This document shows, one piece after another, positions 45,189 to 56,926 of a stretch of 64,000 nt of DNA. The notes beneath the pieces are model-generated. The model searched no databases. It saw nothing but the letters and a program-made list of their open reading frames with translations, and was not told the origin of the DNA. The stretch is from Streptomyces sp. 1222.5 (GTDB lineage Bacteria; Actinomycetota; Actinomycetes; Streptomycetales; Streptomycetaceae). The DNA lies in contig NZ_FNSZ01000001.1 in the NCBI RefSeq assembly GCF_900105245.1, forward strand, positions 2,914,001-2,978,000. The letters run 5' to 3'. The position numbers and the translations under genes are program-made. Position 1 is the stretch's first letter; each line of letters begins with the position of its first letter.

Positions 45189-47314
45189 ATGCCCGCCACG
45201 CACCACTCGTCAGCACCTTCGACAAGCAGCAAGGCCAAGGCAGCAGGAAAGAGGCCACCGGGCGGGAAAGCGGCCGAGCCCGCCGCCGGTGTGCCCGCTC
45301 CGGCCGCCTCCGGGGAGCGGTCCTCCCCCGATCGGTCCACCGCGGTGGGCCGCATTCCCGTCCTCGACGTACGCCCCGTGGTCCAGCACGGGCGCAGGCC
45401 CGCGAAAGCCGTGACCGGCGAGTCCTTCGAGGTGTCGGCCACCGTGTTCCGGGAGGGGCACGACGCCGTCGCGGCGAACGTGGTGCTGCGCGACCCGGCG
45501 GGCCGGCCCGGGCCCTGGACGCCGATGCGGGAACTGGCCCCGGGCACCGACCGCTGGGGCGCCACCGTCACCCCGGACGGCCCCGGCCGCTGGACCTACA
45601 CCGTCGAGGCCTGGTCCGACCCGCTGACCACCTGGCGGCACCACGCCCGGATCAAGATCCCGGCGGGCATCGACACCGACCTGGTCCTGGAGGAGGGCGC
45701 CCGGCTGCACGAGCGTGCGGCCGCCGGGGTGCCTGAAGGTCGACGGCCGGTCGTGCTGGAGACGGTGACGGCGCTGCGCGACAAGAACCGGCCGGCCGCC
45801 TGGCGCCTCGCGGCGGCGCTCGCCCCGGAGGTCCTGGAGGTCCTGACCCGGTATCCCCTGCGGGAGCTGGTCACCGAGTCCGACGCGATGCCGTTGCTGG
45901 TGGAGCGGGAGCGGGCGCTGTTCGGTTCCTGGTACGAGTTCTTCCCGCGTTCGGAGGGCACGGCGGAGCGGCCGCACGGCACGTTCCGCACGGCGGCCCG
46001 CCGGCTGAGGGCGATCGCGGACATGGGCTTCGACGTCGTCTACCTGCCGCCGGTCCATCCGATCGGCACGACGTTCCGCAAGGGCCGCAACAACACGCTG
46101 CACGCCGGCCCGGACGACGTGGGCGTGCCCTGGGCCATCGGCTCCCCCGAGGGCGGGCACGACGCCGTCCACCCGGACCTCGGCACGATCGAGGACTTCG
46201 ACTTCTTCGTCGGTGAGGCGCGGAAGCTGAACCTGGAGATCGCCCTGGACTTCGCCCTGCAGTGCTCCCCCGACCACCCCTGGGTGGAGAAGCATCCGGA
46301 GTGGTTCCACCACCGTCCCGACGGCACCATCGCCTACGCCGAGAACCCGCCGAAGAAGTACCAGGACATCTACCCGATCGCCTTCGACGCGGACATGGAC
46401 GGGCTTGTCACCGAGACCGTGAGGGTGCTGCGGCACTGGATGGACCACGGGGTGCGGATCTTCCGGGTGGACAACCCGCACACCAAGCCGGTCGTGTTCT
46501 GGGAACGGGTCATCGGGGAGATCAATCGCAAGGACCCGGACGTGATCTTCCTGGCCGAGGCGTTCACCCGGCCGGCGATGATGCACACCCTCGCGCAGGT
46601 CGGGTTCCAGCAGTCGTACACGTACTTCACCTGGCGCAACGACAAGCAGGAGCTGACGGAGTACCTGACGGAGCTGTCGGGCGAGGCGGCGGCCTACATG
46701 CGCCCCAACTTCTTCCCGAACACCCCCGACATCCTGCACGCCCACCTCCAGCACGGCGGCCGGCCCGCCTTCGAGGCCCGCGCCGTCCTCGCCGCCACCC
46801 TCTCCCCCACCTGGGGCATCTACAGCGGCTACGAACTGTGCGAGAACACCCCCCTGCGAGAGGGCGGCGAGGAGTACCTGGACTCGGAGAAGTACCAGCT
46901 CAAGCCCCGCGACTGGGAGGCCGCCGCACGGGAGGGCCGGACCATCGCCCCGCTCATCACCCGGCTCAACGACATCCGGCGGCGCAGTCCGGCCCTGCGG
47001 CAGTTGCGCGACATCCACTTCCACCACGCCGACCAGGACGCGGTGATCGCCTACTCCAAGCGGAGCGGTTCGAACACGGTTGTGGTGGTCGTCAATCTCG
47101 ACCCGCATCACACCCAGGAGGCCACGGTCTCGTTGGACATGCCGCAACTCGGCCTGGACTGGCACGAGTCGGTGCCGGTGCGCGACGAGCTCACCGGCGA
47201 GACCTACTACTGGGGCAGGGCCAACTATGTGCGCCTCGAACCGGGTCATAGGCCCGCGCATGTCTTCACCGTCCTGCGACCGTCCAACCCGCAGATCGGA
47301 GGGTCACCCACAAT

Positions 47315-47318
<4 letters not shown>
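45189..47318 (+). CDS. glgE: Alpha-1,4-glucan:maltose-1-phosphate maltosyltransferase
   Basis: GH13_3 enzyme that transfers maltose from maltose-1-phosphate to alpha-glucan chains. The 709-residue protein has an N-domain, the GH13 barrel and a C-domain. The nucleophile is D428 in [10 protein letters not shown] and the acid/base E457 in FLAEAFTRP, both displaced by 34 residues from my recollection of the S. coelicolor GlgE numbering (D394, E423). The offset is explained by an Ala/Lys/Pro-rich insert near the N-terminus ([13 protein letters not shown]). ATG 45189 is six bases after AGGAG. It overlaps treS by four bases and leads the operon glgE-treS-mak-glgB. Confidence 0.96.
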
Positions 47319-49015
<1,697 letters not shown>

Positions 49016-49020
49016 TCCGG

Positions 49021-49059
49021 CCGGGTGGGGCGGTGGTCGGTTTCCACCGCCCCACCCGG
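49021..49059 (+). terminator. Intra-operon hairpin between treS and mak
   Basis: A perfect 16-bp stem (arms 49021-49036 and 49044-49059) with a seven-base loop starts five bases after the treS stop; mak starts 49 bases further on. It is as strong as the end-of-operon terminators in this window, so it probably makes mak-glgB expression lower than, or separate from, glgE-treS. It could alternatively protect the 3' end of a processed glgE-treS message. Confidence 0.75.
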
Positions 49060-49108
49060 GGCACGCAGAAGTAAACCCCCGACCATCCGGGGAAAGGACG
49101 CGACGCCC

Positions 49109-50503
49109 ATGGCGGAAACGGTCACTCCCTCCGGCACCACCGGCACGCTGCTCGCCTCGCTCGACCCCTTGCTGCGCACATGGCTGCCCAGGCAGCGCTG
49201 GTTCGCGGGCAAGGGGCGCCCCGTCACCGGGTTCACCCCGGTGGCCGTCACCGAACTGCTGCGCCCCGACGGCCGACTGGGCCTGTACCACCTGCTGCTC
49301 CGCGTCCACCAGCCGCCCGCACTGGGCGCCCCGGCGCACCCCGGCGACTGCTACCAGCTCCTCATAGGCGTGCGCGAGGCGCTGCCGCCCCGGCTGGCGC
49401 CCGCGCTGATCGGTCACGTGGAGGACGGGCCGCTCGCCGGCCGCACGGTGTACGAAGCCCTCTACGACCCCCGGCCCGCCGAGGTCCTCATGGAGGCCCT
49501 GCGCACGCGGGCCCGTATCGGCGGGCTGCGTTTCGAGCGGGACCCGCACCTGGAGATACGCGAGGGCCTCGTGGCCCGCCTGATGACGGCCGAGCAGTCC
49601 AACTCCTCGGTGGTCTACGGAGATACGTTCATCCTCAAGCTGTTGCGCCGGGTCGTCCCCGGCGTGAACCCCGATCTGGAGCTGCCCCTCGCCCTGGCCC
49701 GTGAGGGCTGCCCGCGAGTGCCCGCGCCGACGGCCTGGCTCCATGCCGAGGCGGACGGCGAACCCGACGGGCCGTACGTCCTGGCGGTGCTCCAGCCCTA
49801 CGTCAGCGGCGCCACCGACGGCTGGGAACTGGCACTGCGCGAACTGGCCAAGGGCGAGGACTTCCTCACCGAGGCACGGTCGCTGGGCCGGGCCACGGCG
49901 GAGGTGCACACCGCGCTGGCGCGCGCCCTGCCGACGGTCACCCTCGGCCACGCCCAGCTCCAGCCGCTGGCCGACGGCATGACCGAGCGGCTGGAGGCGG
50001 CCGTGCAGGCGGTGCCGGCGCTGCGGCCGTTCGAGCGGGGGCTGCGGTCGGCGTACACCGCGCTGGCCGATCTGGCCGCCGAGGGACATACCTGGACGGC
50101 CCAGCGGGTCCACGGCGATCTGCACCTCGGGCAGTGCCTGCGCTCGCCGTCCGGTGAGTGGTCGCTGATCGACTTCGAGGGCGAGCCGGCCCGACCGCTG
50201 GCGGAACGGCGCATGGCGCAGCTCCCGGTGCGGGACATCGCGGGGATGCTCCGCTCCTTCGACTACGCCGCCCACTCGGCGACCCCGGCCGCCCCGGACT
50301 GGGCGCACGCCTGCCGGGCCGCGTACTGCTCCGGCTATGCGGAGGTGGCCGGCCGCGATCCGCGCACCGATCCGGTGATGCTGCGGGCCCACGAGACCGA
50401 CAAGGCGGTCTACGAGGTCGTCTACGAGGCGCGGCACCGTCCCGACTGGCTGCCCGTGCCGCTGTCGGCGGTCCGCCGCCTCGCCACGTCCGAACCGATC
50501 TGA
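49109..50503 (+). CDS. mak: Maltokinase (Pep2)
   Basis: ATP-dependent kinase that makes maltose-1-phosphate, the GlgE substrate. The 464-residue protein has an N-terminal cap domain ([16 protein letters not shown]) and an aminoglycoside-kinase-like core. The catalytic loop is HGDLHLGQC (His at residue 335) and the metal site is [12 protein letters not shown]. The start is ATG 49109 behind AAAGGA; the upstream in-frame extension covers the treS-mak hairpin and is not coding. The gap to glgB is 22 bases. Confidence 0.95.
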   Translation: MAETVTPSGTTGTLLASLDPLLRTWLPRQRWFAGKGRPVTGFTPVAVTELLRPDGRLGLYHLLLRVHQPPALGAPAHPGDCYQLLIGVREALPPRLAPALIGHVEDGPLAGRTVYEALYDPRPAEVLMEALRTRARIGGLRFERDPHLEIREGLVARLMTAEQSNSSVVYGDTFILKLLRRVVPGVNPDLELPLALAREGCPRVPAPTAWLHAEADGEPDGPYVLAVLQPYVSGATDGWELALRELAKGEDFLTEARSLGRATAEVHTALARALPTVTLGHAQLQPLADGMTERLEAAVQAVPALRPFERGLRSAYTALADLAAEGHTWTAQRVHGDLHLGQCLRSPSGEWSLIDFEGEPARPLAERRMAQLPVRDIAGMLRSFDYAAHSATPAAPDWAHACRAAYCSGYAEVAGRDPRTDPVMLRAHETDKAVYEVVYEARHRPDWLPVPLSAVRRLATSEPI

Positions 50504-50525
50504 TCCTCGCCCGGGAGACTCGCTC

Positions 50526-52910
50526 GTGACGTCCAAGAAACCAGTCCCCTCGAAGAACAAGTCCGCCAAGAGCACGTCGGACAAGAAGGTCCCGCCGCAG
50601 AAGGCCGCGCGGGCGAAGGCACCGCGGGCGGAGGTACCGCGGACGGAGGTTCCGGAGACTCCCGGGACGCAGGTCCCGCGGGTGCCCCCGCAGCCGGCGG
50701 CGCCCGCTCCCGAGGTCGCCGTGTCCCCCGCGGTGGACGCCGGTGACCGCGAGCGGCTGCTGCACGGCACCCACCACGACCCGCACTCGGTCCTCGGTGC
50801 CCATCCGGTGCCCGGCGGGATCGCCTTCCGGGTCTTCCGCCCGTACGCGCAGGCCGTCACGGTGGTCTCCGGCGAGCTGCGCGCGCGACTGCACGACGAC
50901 GGCGACGGGTTCTTCTCCGGGCTCGTCCCGCTGAGCGAGGTCCCGGCGTACCGGTTGCTCGTGACGTACGACGGCACGGTCGACGAGACCGAGGACGCCT
51001 ACCGCTTCCTGCCCACGCTGGGCGAGCTGGACCTGCACCTGCTCGGCGAGGGCCGGCACGAGCAGCTGTGGCAGGCGCTCGGCGCGCACGTCACCACCCA
51101 TCAGGGAGTGACGGGGACCCGGTTCGCGGTGTGGGCGCCGAACGCGCGGGGCGTACGGGTCACGGGCACCTTCAGCTTCTGGGACGGCACCGGCCACCCG
51201 ATGCGCTCGCTCGGCTCCACCGGGATCTGGGAGCTGTTCGTCCCGGGCGTCGGCGAGGGCGAGCTGTACAAGTTCGAGATCACCCGCCCGGACGGCTCGC
51301 GCACCCTGCGGGCCGACCCGCTGGCCCGCCGCACCGAGGTGCCGCCCGCCACGTCCTCGATCGTGCACGCCTCGCACCACGAGTGGGGCGACGCGGAGTG
51401 GATGGACCGGCGCGCGGGCACCCCGGTCAACGAGGCCCCGTTCTCGGTGTACGAGGTGCACCTGCCGTCCTGGCGGCCCGGCCTCACCTATCGCCAGCTC
51501 GCCGACCAACTCCCCGCCTACGTGACGGAGATGGGCTTCACCCACGTGGAGCTGATGCCGGTCGCCGAGCATCCCTTCGGCGGCTCCTGGGGCTACCAGG
51601 TCACCGGCTTCTACGCGCCGACGGCCCGCCTCGGCACCCCGGACGACTTCAAGTACCTGGTGGACCGGCTGCACCAGGCGGGCATCGGCGTGCTGATGGA
51701 CTGGGTGCCGGCCCACTTCCCGCGGGACGCCTGGGCGCTGGCGGAGTTCGACGGGCGTCCGCTGTACGAGCACCACGACCCGCTGCGGGCCGCCCATCCC
51801 GACTGGGGCACGCTGGAGTTCGACTTCGGCCGCCGTGAGGTGCGCAACTTCCTGGTCGCCAACGCCGTGTACTGGTGCGAGGAGTTCCACATCGACGGGC
51901 TGCGCGTGGACGCGGTCGCCTCGATGCTCTACCTCGACTACTCGCGCGAGCCCGGCCAGTGGACCCCGAACGAGCACGGTGGCCGGGAGAACCTGGACGC
52001 GGTGGCCTTCCTCCAGGAGATGAACGCCACGGTGTACCGGCGCTGCCCGGGCGTGGTGACCATCGCCGAGGAGTCCACCGCCTGGGACGGGGTCACCCGC
52101 CCCACCCACCACAAGGGCCCGAGCGGCTTCGGCGGGCTCGGTTTCGGCCTGAAGTGGAACATGGGCTGGATGCACGACTCGCTGGAGTACATGAGCCACG
52201 ATCCCGTGCACCGCAAGTACCACCATCACGAGATGACGTTCTCGATGGTGTACGCGTACAGCGAGAACTACGTCCTGCCCATCTCCCACGACGAGGTCGT
52301 GCACGGCAAGCGGTCCCTGGTGTCGAAGATGCCGGGCGACTGGTGGCGGCAACGGGCGGGCCACCGTGCCTATCTCGGCTACATGTGGGCCCACCCCGGC
52401 AAACAACTCCTCTTCATGGGTCAGGAGTTCGCCCAGGGCGCCGAGTGGTCCGAGGCGCACGGCCCCGACTGGTGGCTGCTCGACCCGTCCTACGGCGCCG
52501 AGGCGGACCACCGGGGGGTGCGGGATCTCGTACGGGACCTGAACGCGGTGTACCGGACGACTCCGGCGCTGTGGCAGCGGGACACCGACCCGGCGGGCTT
52601 CGAGTGGATCACGGGGGACGCGGCGGACGACAACGTGTTCGCGTTCCTGCGCCTGGACGCCGACGGCGCCCCGCTCCTCGCCGTCTCCCATCTGGCCCCG
52701 GTGATCCGGCACGACTACCGCCTCGGTGTGCCCGAGGACGTACCGGCCTGGCAGGAGGTGCTGAACACCGACTCCGGCACGTACGGCGGGAGCGACGTCA
52801 CCAACCCGGACGCCGTCAAACCCGAGCCGCAGCCCTGGCACGGCCGCCCGGCGAGCATCCGCCTGACCCTGCCACCCCTGTCGACGGTGTGGCTGCGACC
52901 GGCGTGGTGA
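50526..52910 (+). CDS. glgB: 1,4-alpha-glucan branching enzyme
   Basis: GH13 enzyme that introduces alpha-1,6 branches into the glucan made by GlgE. The 794-residue protein has a Lys/Ala/Pro/Val-rich, low-complexity extension of about 70 residues, then the branching-enzyme N-modules (about 72-290, starting [14 protein letters not shown]). The catalytic barrel follows with [11 protein letters not shown] (nucleophile), TIAEESTAW (acid/base) and [11 protein letters not shown]. The start is GTG 50526 with GGGAGA upstream. It is the last gene of the operon and is followed by an 11-bp hairpin. The extension has no known function and may be disordered. Confidence 0.96.
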   Translation: MTSKKPVPSKNKSAKSTSDKKVPPQKAARAKAPRAEVPRTEVPETPGTQVPRVPPQPAAPAPEVAVSPAVDAGDRERLLHGTHHDPHSVLGAHPVPGGIAFRVFRPYAQAVTVVSGELRARLHDDGDGFFSGLVPLSEVPAYRLLVTYDGTVDETEDAYRFLPTLGELDLHLLGEGRHEQLWQALGAHVTTHQGVTGTRFAVWAPNARGVRVTGTFSFWDGTGHPMRSLGSTGIWELFVPGVGEGELYKFEITRPDGSRTLRADPLARRTEVPPATSSIVHASHHEWGDAEWMDRRAGTPVNEAPFSVYEVHLPSWRPGLTYRQLADQLPAYVTEMGFTHVELMPVAEHPFGGSWGYQVTGFYAPTARLGTPDDFKYLVDRLHQAGIGVLMDWVPAHFPRDAWALAEFDGRPLYEHHDPLRAAHPDWGTLEFDFGRREVRNFLVANAVYWCEEFHIDGLRVDAVASMLYLDYSREPGQWTPNEHGGRENLDAVAFLQEMNATVYRRCPGVVTIAEESTAWDGVTRPTHHKGPSGFGGLGFGLKWNMGWMHDSLEYMSHDPVHRKYHHHEMTFSMVYAYSENYVLPISHDEVVHGKRSLVSKMPGDWWRQRAGHRAYLGYMWAHPGKQLLFMGQEFAQGAEWSEAHGPDWWLLDPSYGAEADHRGVRDLVRDLNAVYRTTPALWQRDTDPAGFEWITGDAADDNVFAFLRLDADGAPLLAVSHLAPVIRHDYRLGVPEDVPAWQEVLNTDSGTYGGSDVTNPDAVKPEPQPWHGRPASIRLTLPPLSTVWLRPAW

Positions 52911-52963
52911 CCGGCGGACGTGCCGTTCCCGCCGGTACGTCCCCGCGGGACGGCTGAGGCCGG

Positions 52964-52989
52964 GGGCCTGGAGCGGCTGCTCCAGGCCC
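52964..52989. terminator. Terminator between glgB and the convergent HelD-like gene
   Basis: A perfect 11-bp stem (GGGCCTGGAGC with GCTCCAGGCCC) with a GGCT tetraloop lies 53 bases after the glgB stop and 19 bases before the stop of the convergent gene. Confidence 0.82.
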
Positions 52990-53007
52990 TCCGCCGTGCC
53001 TCCGCCG

Positions 53008-55269
53008 TCAGGCGGCCGCGGCCAGGCCCGGCGGCAGCGTGCCGGTGTGCAGGATCCCGAGCCGCTGGGTCGCGCGGGTCAGTGCCACGTACAGGTCGCT
53101 CGTGCCGTAGGCGCCCGGCTCCACCACCAGTACCGAGTCGAACTCCAGGCCCTTGGCCTGGCGCGGGTCGAGGAGGACGACCGTGTGCGTCAGGTCGGGC
53201 TCGGCGCCGGCCGTGACGCCGTCGAGGCGGGCGGCCAGCGAGCGGTGCAGTTCGCGCGGGGCGATCACCGCCAGGCGGCCCTCGGCGGGCGTGAGCTCGG
53301 CCACCGCCTCGGCGACCGCGCCGGGCAGGTCCCCGGCCGCGTGGCGCACCCAGGGCCGTGACCCGGTGGAGCGGACCGAGCTCGGCGGTTCGAAGTCCGG
53401 CTGCTCGGCGCGGACGACGGACGCGGCCAGGTCCATGATCTCGGCCGGGGTGCGGTAGTTGACGGCGAGACGGGTGTGCTCCCAGCGGTCCTCGACGTAG
53501 GGGTCGAGGATGCCGGCCCAGGAGCCGACACCGGCCGCCTCCGCGGTCTGGGCGGGATCGCCGACCAGGGTCATCGACCGGGTCGGACTGCGCCGCATGA
53601 GCAGCCGCCAGGCCATCGGGGACAGCTCCTGCGCCTCGTCCACGATGATGTGCCCGAACGCCCAGGTGCGGTCGGCGGCGGCCCGCTCGGCGGCGCTGCG
53701 GTGGTCCGCCTCCTCGTGCCGTTCGGCGAACCGCTCGGCGTCGATGATGTCGTGCGCGGAGAGCACCTCGGAGGACTCCGGGTCGCTGTCCTCCTTGTCG
53801 TCGAACTCGAAGGTCCGGGAGGCGTAGGAGACGTCCAGCACGCCCTGCGCGTAGGCCACCTGGGTCTCCCGCTCGCGTTCCGCGCGGGCCCGGGCCGTCC
53901 GGCCGTCCTCGCCGAGGAGTTCCGCCGCCTCGTCCAGCAGCGGCACGTCGGCGACGGTCCAGGCGCGGGTCACCGGGCGGCGTACCGCGTCGGCGTCCTC
54001 CGGGGACAGATGGCCGTCCGGCTCGGCGAGGAAGTCGGCGAGCAGCCGCTGCGGGGTGATCCGGGGCCACAACCGGTCGATGGCGGACCAGACGTCCCGG
54101 TTCTCGGCGAGTTCGTCGCGGATCTGGGTGATGTCGGAGGCGTCGAGCAGGCTGCTGCCGTCGTACGGGTCGGTGCCCACACGTTCGGCGTACAGCTCGG
54201 TGAGCGCGTTGAGGATATGGCCCTCGAAGTGCTCGCGGGCCGCGTTGTGCGGCAGCTTGGCCGCGCGGGTGCGTTCCCTCGCGACGCCCACCAGGCCGTC
54301 GTCGAGCATCAGCACCTCACGGTCGTGCTCGATCGCGACCACCGGGTCGGGCAGGGCCTGCCGGTCGCGTACGACGGCGGCCAGCACGTCTGCCATGTCG
54401 GCGCGGCCCTTCACCGCGGCCGCCTCGGGGGTGTCGGCGGCGGTGGCCCGCACACCGGGGAACAGTTCGCCGACCGTGGCCAGCAGCACCCCGGTCTCGC
54501 CGAGGGAGGGCAGCACCTCCCCGATGTACCCGAGGAAGGCCGGGTTCGGGCCGACGATGAGCACGGCCCGGCGCGCGAGCAGTTCCCGGTGCTCGTACAG
54601 CAGGTAGGCGGCCCGGTGCAGGGCCACCGCGGTCTTGCCGGTGCCGGGGCCGCCCTCCACGACGAGCACGCCGCGGTGCGGTGCCCGGATGATCCGGTCC
54701 TGCTCGGCCTGGATGGTCTGCACGATGGCGCCCATCCGGCCGGTGCGCGCCGAGTTCAGCGCGGACAGCAGGACGGCGTCCCCGGTGGGGTCCTCGTACC
54801 CGGTGCGCGTGGCGTCGCCGAGGTCGAGGATCTCGTCGTGCAGGGAGGTGACGGTCCGGCCCTCGGTGGCGATGTGCCGGCGCCGGCGCAGGCCCATCGG
54901 CGTGTGTCCGGTCGCCAGGTAGAAGGGGCGGGCGACGTCGGCCCGCCAGTCGATGAGGACCGGGGTGCGCTCGGCGTCGTCCCGGCGCAGTCCGATCCGG
55001 CCGATGTGGTGCTCGGTGCCGTCGGTCAGGTCGATCCGGCCGAAGCAGAGCGAGCCGTCCACGGCGTTCAGCGCGGCGAGCAGGCCGGAGCGCTCGGCGA
55101 CCAGGATGTCCCGCTCCAGCCGGGCCTGCATGGGCTTGTCGCCCTGGGCGAGGGCGTCCGCGACCGACGTCTCGGTCTCACCGCGCAGGCCGTCCACGCG
55201 CGCGTACAGTCCGTCGATGAATTCCTGCTCGTGCCGCAATTCATCGTCCGGAAATTCGGTGTTTGACAA
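53008..55269 (-). CDS. HelD/HelR-like superfamily 1 ATPase associated with RNA polymerase
   Basis: A 753-residue UvrD-like ATPase of the HelD class. HelD-type proteins pull stalled RNA polymerase off DNA; the Streptomyces HelR version also displaces rifamycins. An N-terminal coiled arm (about 1-70) suits insertion into the polymerase channel. Walker A is GGPGTGKTA, motif II is HIIVDEAQELSP, with VGDPAQTAE (motif III), VNYRTPAEI (motif IV) and LYVALTRATQRL (motif VI). An acidic stretch (FEFDDKEDSDPESSE) interrupts the helicase core. The start is a TTG at 55269 after GGGAGCGG. That TTG overlaps the -35 box of an oppositely directed strong promoter. No rifamycin-associated element is seen upstream. 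Confidence 0.9.
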   Translation of the reverse strand: MSNTEFPDDELRHEQEFIDGLYARVDGLRGETETSVADALAQGDKPMQARLERDILVAERSGLLAALNAVDGSLCFGRIDLTDGTEHHIGRIGLRRDDAERTPVLIDWRADVARPFYLATGHTPMGLRRRRHIATEGRTVTSLHDEILDLGDATRTGYEDPTGDAVLLSALNSARTGRMGAIVQTIQAEQDRIIRAPHRGVLVVEGGPGTGKTAVALHRAAYLLYEHRELLARRAVLIVGPNPAFLGYIGEVLPSLGETGVLLATVGELFPGVRATAADTPEAAAVKGRADMADVLAAVVRDRQALPDPVVAIEHDREVLMLDDGLVGVARERTRAAKLPHNAAREHFEGHILNALTELYAERVGTDPYDGSSLLDASDITQIRDELAENRDVWSAIDRLWPRITPQRLLADFLAEPDGHLSPEDADAVRRPVTRAWTVADVPLLDEAAELLGEDGRTARARAERERETQVAYAQGVLDVSYASRTFEFDDKEDSDPESSEVLSAHDIIDAERFAERHEEADHRSAAERAAADRTWAFGHIIVDEAQELSPMAWRLLMRRSPTRSMTLVGDPAQTAEAAGVGSWAGILDPYVEDRWEHTRLAVNYRTPAEIMDLAASVVRAEQPDFEPPSSVRSTGSRPWVRHAAGDLPGAVAEAVAELTPAEGRLAVIAPRELHRSLAARLDGVTAGAEPDLTHTVVLLDPRQAKGLEFDSVLVVEPGAYGTSDLYVALTRATQRLGILHTGTLPPGLAAAA

Positions 55270-55292
55270 TTCCGCTCCCGCCCGGATATACT
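55263..55292 (+). promoter_or_regulatory. Near-consensus housekeeping promoter (TTGACA-N18-TATACT)
   Basis: A perfect -35 box TTGACA (55263-55268), an 18-base spacer and a near-perfect -10 box TATACT (55287-55292) point rightward. It is the best promoter sequence I can find in the window. It faces away from the HelD-like gene and no plus-strand gene lies within 650 bases downstream, so it must drive the short unit that ends at the terminator at 55391. Confidence 0.85.
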
Positions 55293-55298
55293 CTGCTC

Positions 55299-55391
55299 AG
55301 TGAACTTCTCCGCGACCATTCTTAAATGAAGTCGCGAACCACTGAATATACGCACAGAAATCCCCCGAGCGCAATTGCCGGGGGATTTTTT
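55299..55391 (+). ncRNA. Candidate small RNA (about 93 nt)
   Basis: The expected transcript begins about 55299, seven bases after the -10 box, and ends in a canonical terminator with seven U residues near 55391. Between them is a hairpin with a perfect 6-bp stem (CGCGAC at 55311-55316, GTCGCG at 55331-55336) and about 20 unpaired bases (AACCACTGAATATACGCACA) that could pair with targets. The composition is AT-rich compared with the surrounding genes. A nine-codon GTG-initiated frame (VNFSATILK) starts almost at the transcript start, so a leaderless micropeptide is an alternative. The RNA is antisense to any leader of the HelD-like mRNA that begins in this interval. I do not recognise a known RNA family. 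Confidence 0.65.
55358..55391 (+). terminator. Classical intrinsic terminator with U-run
   Basis: A perfect 10-bp stem (AAATCCCCCG with CGGGGGATTT) is followed by further T residues (seven-base T-run starting inside the stem). The loop contains the palindrome GCAATTGC. In a genome where U-runs are rare, this is a strong terminator for rightward transcription. It may also work leftward for the Lrp gene. Confidence 0.9.
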
Positions 55392-55410
55392 GATGGGGCC
55401 CGCACCGGCG

Positions 55411-55932
55411 TCAGGGCGAGTCCGGCGGCAGCAGCGGCTTCCGGCGCACCGGTGACGACAGGACGATCGAGGTCGTCGTCCGGCCCAGGGCCGAGGTCCG
55501 CTCCAGGATCTCCTCCAGGTGCACGGTGTCGGTGACGGCGACCTTGAGGATCCAGCAGTCCTCGCCGACCACGTGGTGCACCTCGGTGATCTCCGGACGC
55601 TCGATCAGCTCCAGGGTCCTCGGGTGCCCGAGGGTGTACCCGCCGTGCGGGTCGACGCGTACGAAGGCCTGGATGCCGTAGCCGAGCCGGGCGGGCACGA
55701 CCTGGGCGCCGTACCCCTCGACCACGCCTGCCTCCTCCAGCCGGCGCACCCGCTCGGCCACGGCCGCGGGGCTGAGGCTGACCCGTCGGCCCAGTTCACT
55801 GAGCTTGATCCGCCCGTCGGTCTGCAGCAGCCGCAGGATGTCCCGGTCCACGCCGTCGAAGGCCACCGGCGTTTCGCGGGCGACGACCCGAAGTCGCCGC
55901 GGTTCTTTCGGCGCGGCGGCCGTTTCTCCCAT
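55411..55932 (-). CDS. Lrp/AsnC-family transcriptional regulator
   Basis: A 173-residue feast/famine regulator. An N-terminal HTH (about 28-75, DRDILRLLQTDGRIKLSELGRRVSLS with AAVAERVRRLEEAGVV) is joined to a C-terminal RAM ligand-binding domain (about 90-165, including EVHHVVGEDCWILKVAV). The first 25 residues form an extra Arg/Pro-rich arm. The ATG at 55932 is preceded by GGGGGAG. It is divergent from the epimerase-like gene with only 39 bases between start codons, so it probably controls that gene and itself. The effector amino acid is unknown. Confidence 0.9.
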   Translation of the reverse strand: MGETAAAPKEPRRLRVVARETPVAFDGVDRDILRLLQTDGRIKLSELGRRVSLSPAAVAERVRRLEEAGVVEGYGAQVVPARLGYGIQAFVRVDPHGGYTLGHPRTLELIERPEITEVHHVVGEDCWILKVAVTDTVHLEEILERTSALGRTTTSIVLSSPVRRKPLLPPDSP

Positions 55933-55971
55933 GTCTCCCCCTTCAGAGCGCCGTGTCCGGCCCGGAGAATT

Positions 55972-56889
55972 ATGACCATGACAAAGGCACGAGAGGTACT
56001 GGTCATCGGCGGCAACCGCTATTTCGGCAAGCGGCTGATCGCCCGCCTGCTGGCGGCCGGTGAGCGGGTCACCGTCCTCAACCGGGGCTCGTCGCCGGCG
56101 CCCGCGGGCGCGGTCGGGCTGACCGCCGACCGAGGCGACGAGCGGGCGCTCACCCGGGCGCTGGGCGACCGGACCTTCGACGTCGTCCTCGACCAGGTCT
56201 GCTACACCCCGCGCCAGGCGGAGCTCGCCCGGCGCGTCTTCACCGGCCGCACCCGGCGCTATGTGCTGACCTCCACGGTGGAGGTGTACGAGCACCAGCA
56301 CTCCGGGGCGCCGGTGCCGGAGAGCGCGGTGGACCCGCTGACGGTCGCCGTGGACACCGGGCTGCCGTGGGACGACCCGGAGTTCCTGGACCGGAACTAC
56401 GGCGAGGGCAAGCGGCAGGCGGAGGCGGTGTTCGCGGCCGGCCCGGACCTGCCGTACGCCTCGGTGCGGGTGGCCCATGTGCTGGGCGGTGGCGACGACT
56501 TCACCGGACGTCTCGCCCATTACGCCGACCGTGTCCGCACCGGCGCCCCCATCGCCGTACCGCCCGTGGCGCACCCGGCCACGTACATCCACGTCGAGGA
56601 GATCGCCGACTTCCTGTTCTGGACGGCGGGCGAGGACTTCACGGGCCCGGTCAACGCGGCGTCGCACGGCGAGCTCACGGTCGCGGAGCTGGCCGCCGAG
56701 GTGGCCGCCCAGGTCGGCGGGGGTGAGCCGCGCTTCGAGACGACCGACGCGGCCGAGGTGTCCCCGTTCGCCTTCCGCCGCCACTACGGCATGGACAACA
56801 CGCGGGCCGTGCGGCTCGGTTTCGCCTTCGGGGACGTACGGCGGTGGCTGCCGCGGGCGGTCGCCGAGACGCTGGGCGGTACCGGCTGA
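55972..56889 (+). CDS. NAD-dependent epimerase/reductase-like protein
   Basis: A 305-residue extended-SDR-like protein. The Rossmann motif reads VLVIGGNRYFGKRL, an atypical version of GxxGxxG also found in plant CSP41/mRNA-binding-like SDRs. LNRGSS supports NADP-type binding. The tyrosine of the active site is in RNYGEGKRQAE (Y-x-x-x-K), so catalysis is possible. The start is ATG 55972 or the ATG two codons later, both after GGAGAAT. Divergent from the Lrp-type regulator. Substrate unknown. Confidence 0.85.
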   Translation: MTMTKAREVLVIGGNRYFGKRLIARLLAAGERVTVLNRGSSPAPAGAVGLTADRGDERALTRALGDRTFDVVLDQVCYTPRQAELARRVFTGRTRRYVLTSTVEVYEHQHSGAPVPESAVDPLTVAVDTGLPWDDPEFLDRNYGEGKRQAEAVFAAGPDLPYASVRVAHVLGGGDDFTGRLAHYADRVRTGAPIAVPPVAHPATYIHVEEIADFLFWTAGEDFTGPVNAASHGELTVAELAAEVAAQVGGGEPRFETTDAAEVSPFAFRRHYGMDNTRAVRLGFAFGDVRRWLPRAVAETLGGTG

Positions 56890-56926
56890 CGGAGCGGGAA
56901 CGGCCGGCGGGCGGAGGGCACCGCGG

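Noticed and set aside
55300..55410. 6C RNA or 6S-like RNA as identity of the candidate small RNA
   Set aside because: The C-run is in the terminator stem rather than in hairpin loops, and there is no long bulged duplex; neither known architecture fits.
55270..55410. Rifamycin-associated element upstream of the HelD-like gene
   Set aside because: No 19-bp GGGGCTTGC-type inverted repeat is present, so induction by rifamycin through that element cannot be claimed.
55326..55535. A 69-codon plus-strand frame starting inside the candidate small RNA
   Set aside because: It has no ribosome site, runs through the terminator and continues antisense to the Lrp gene.
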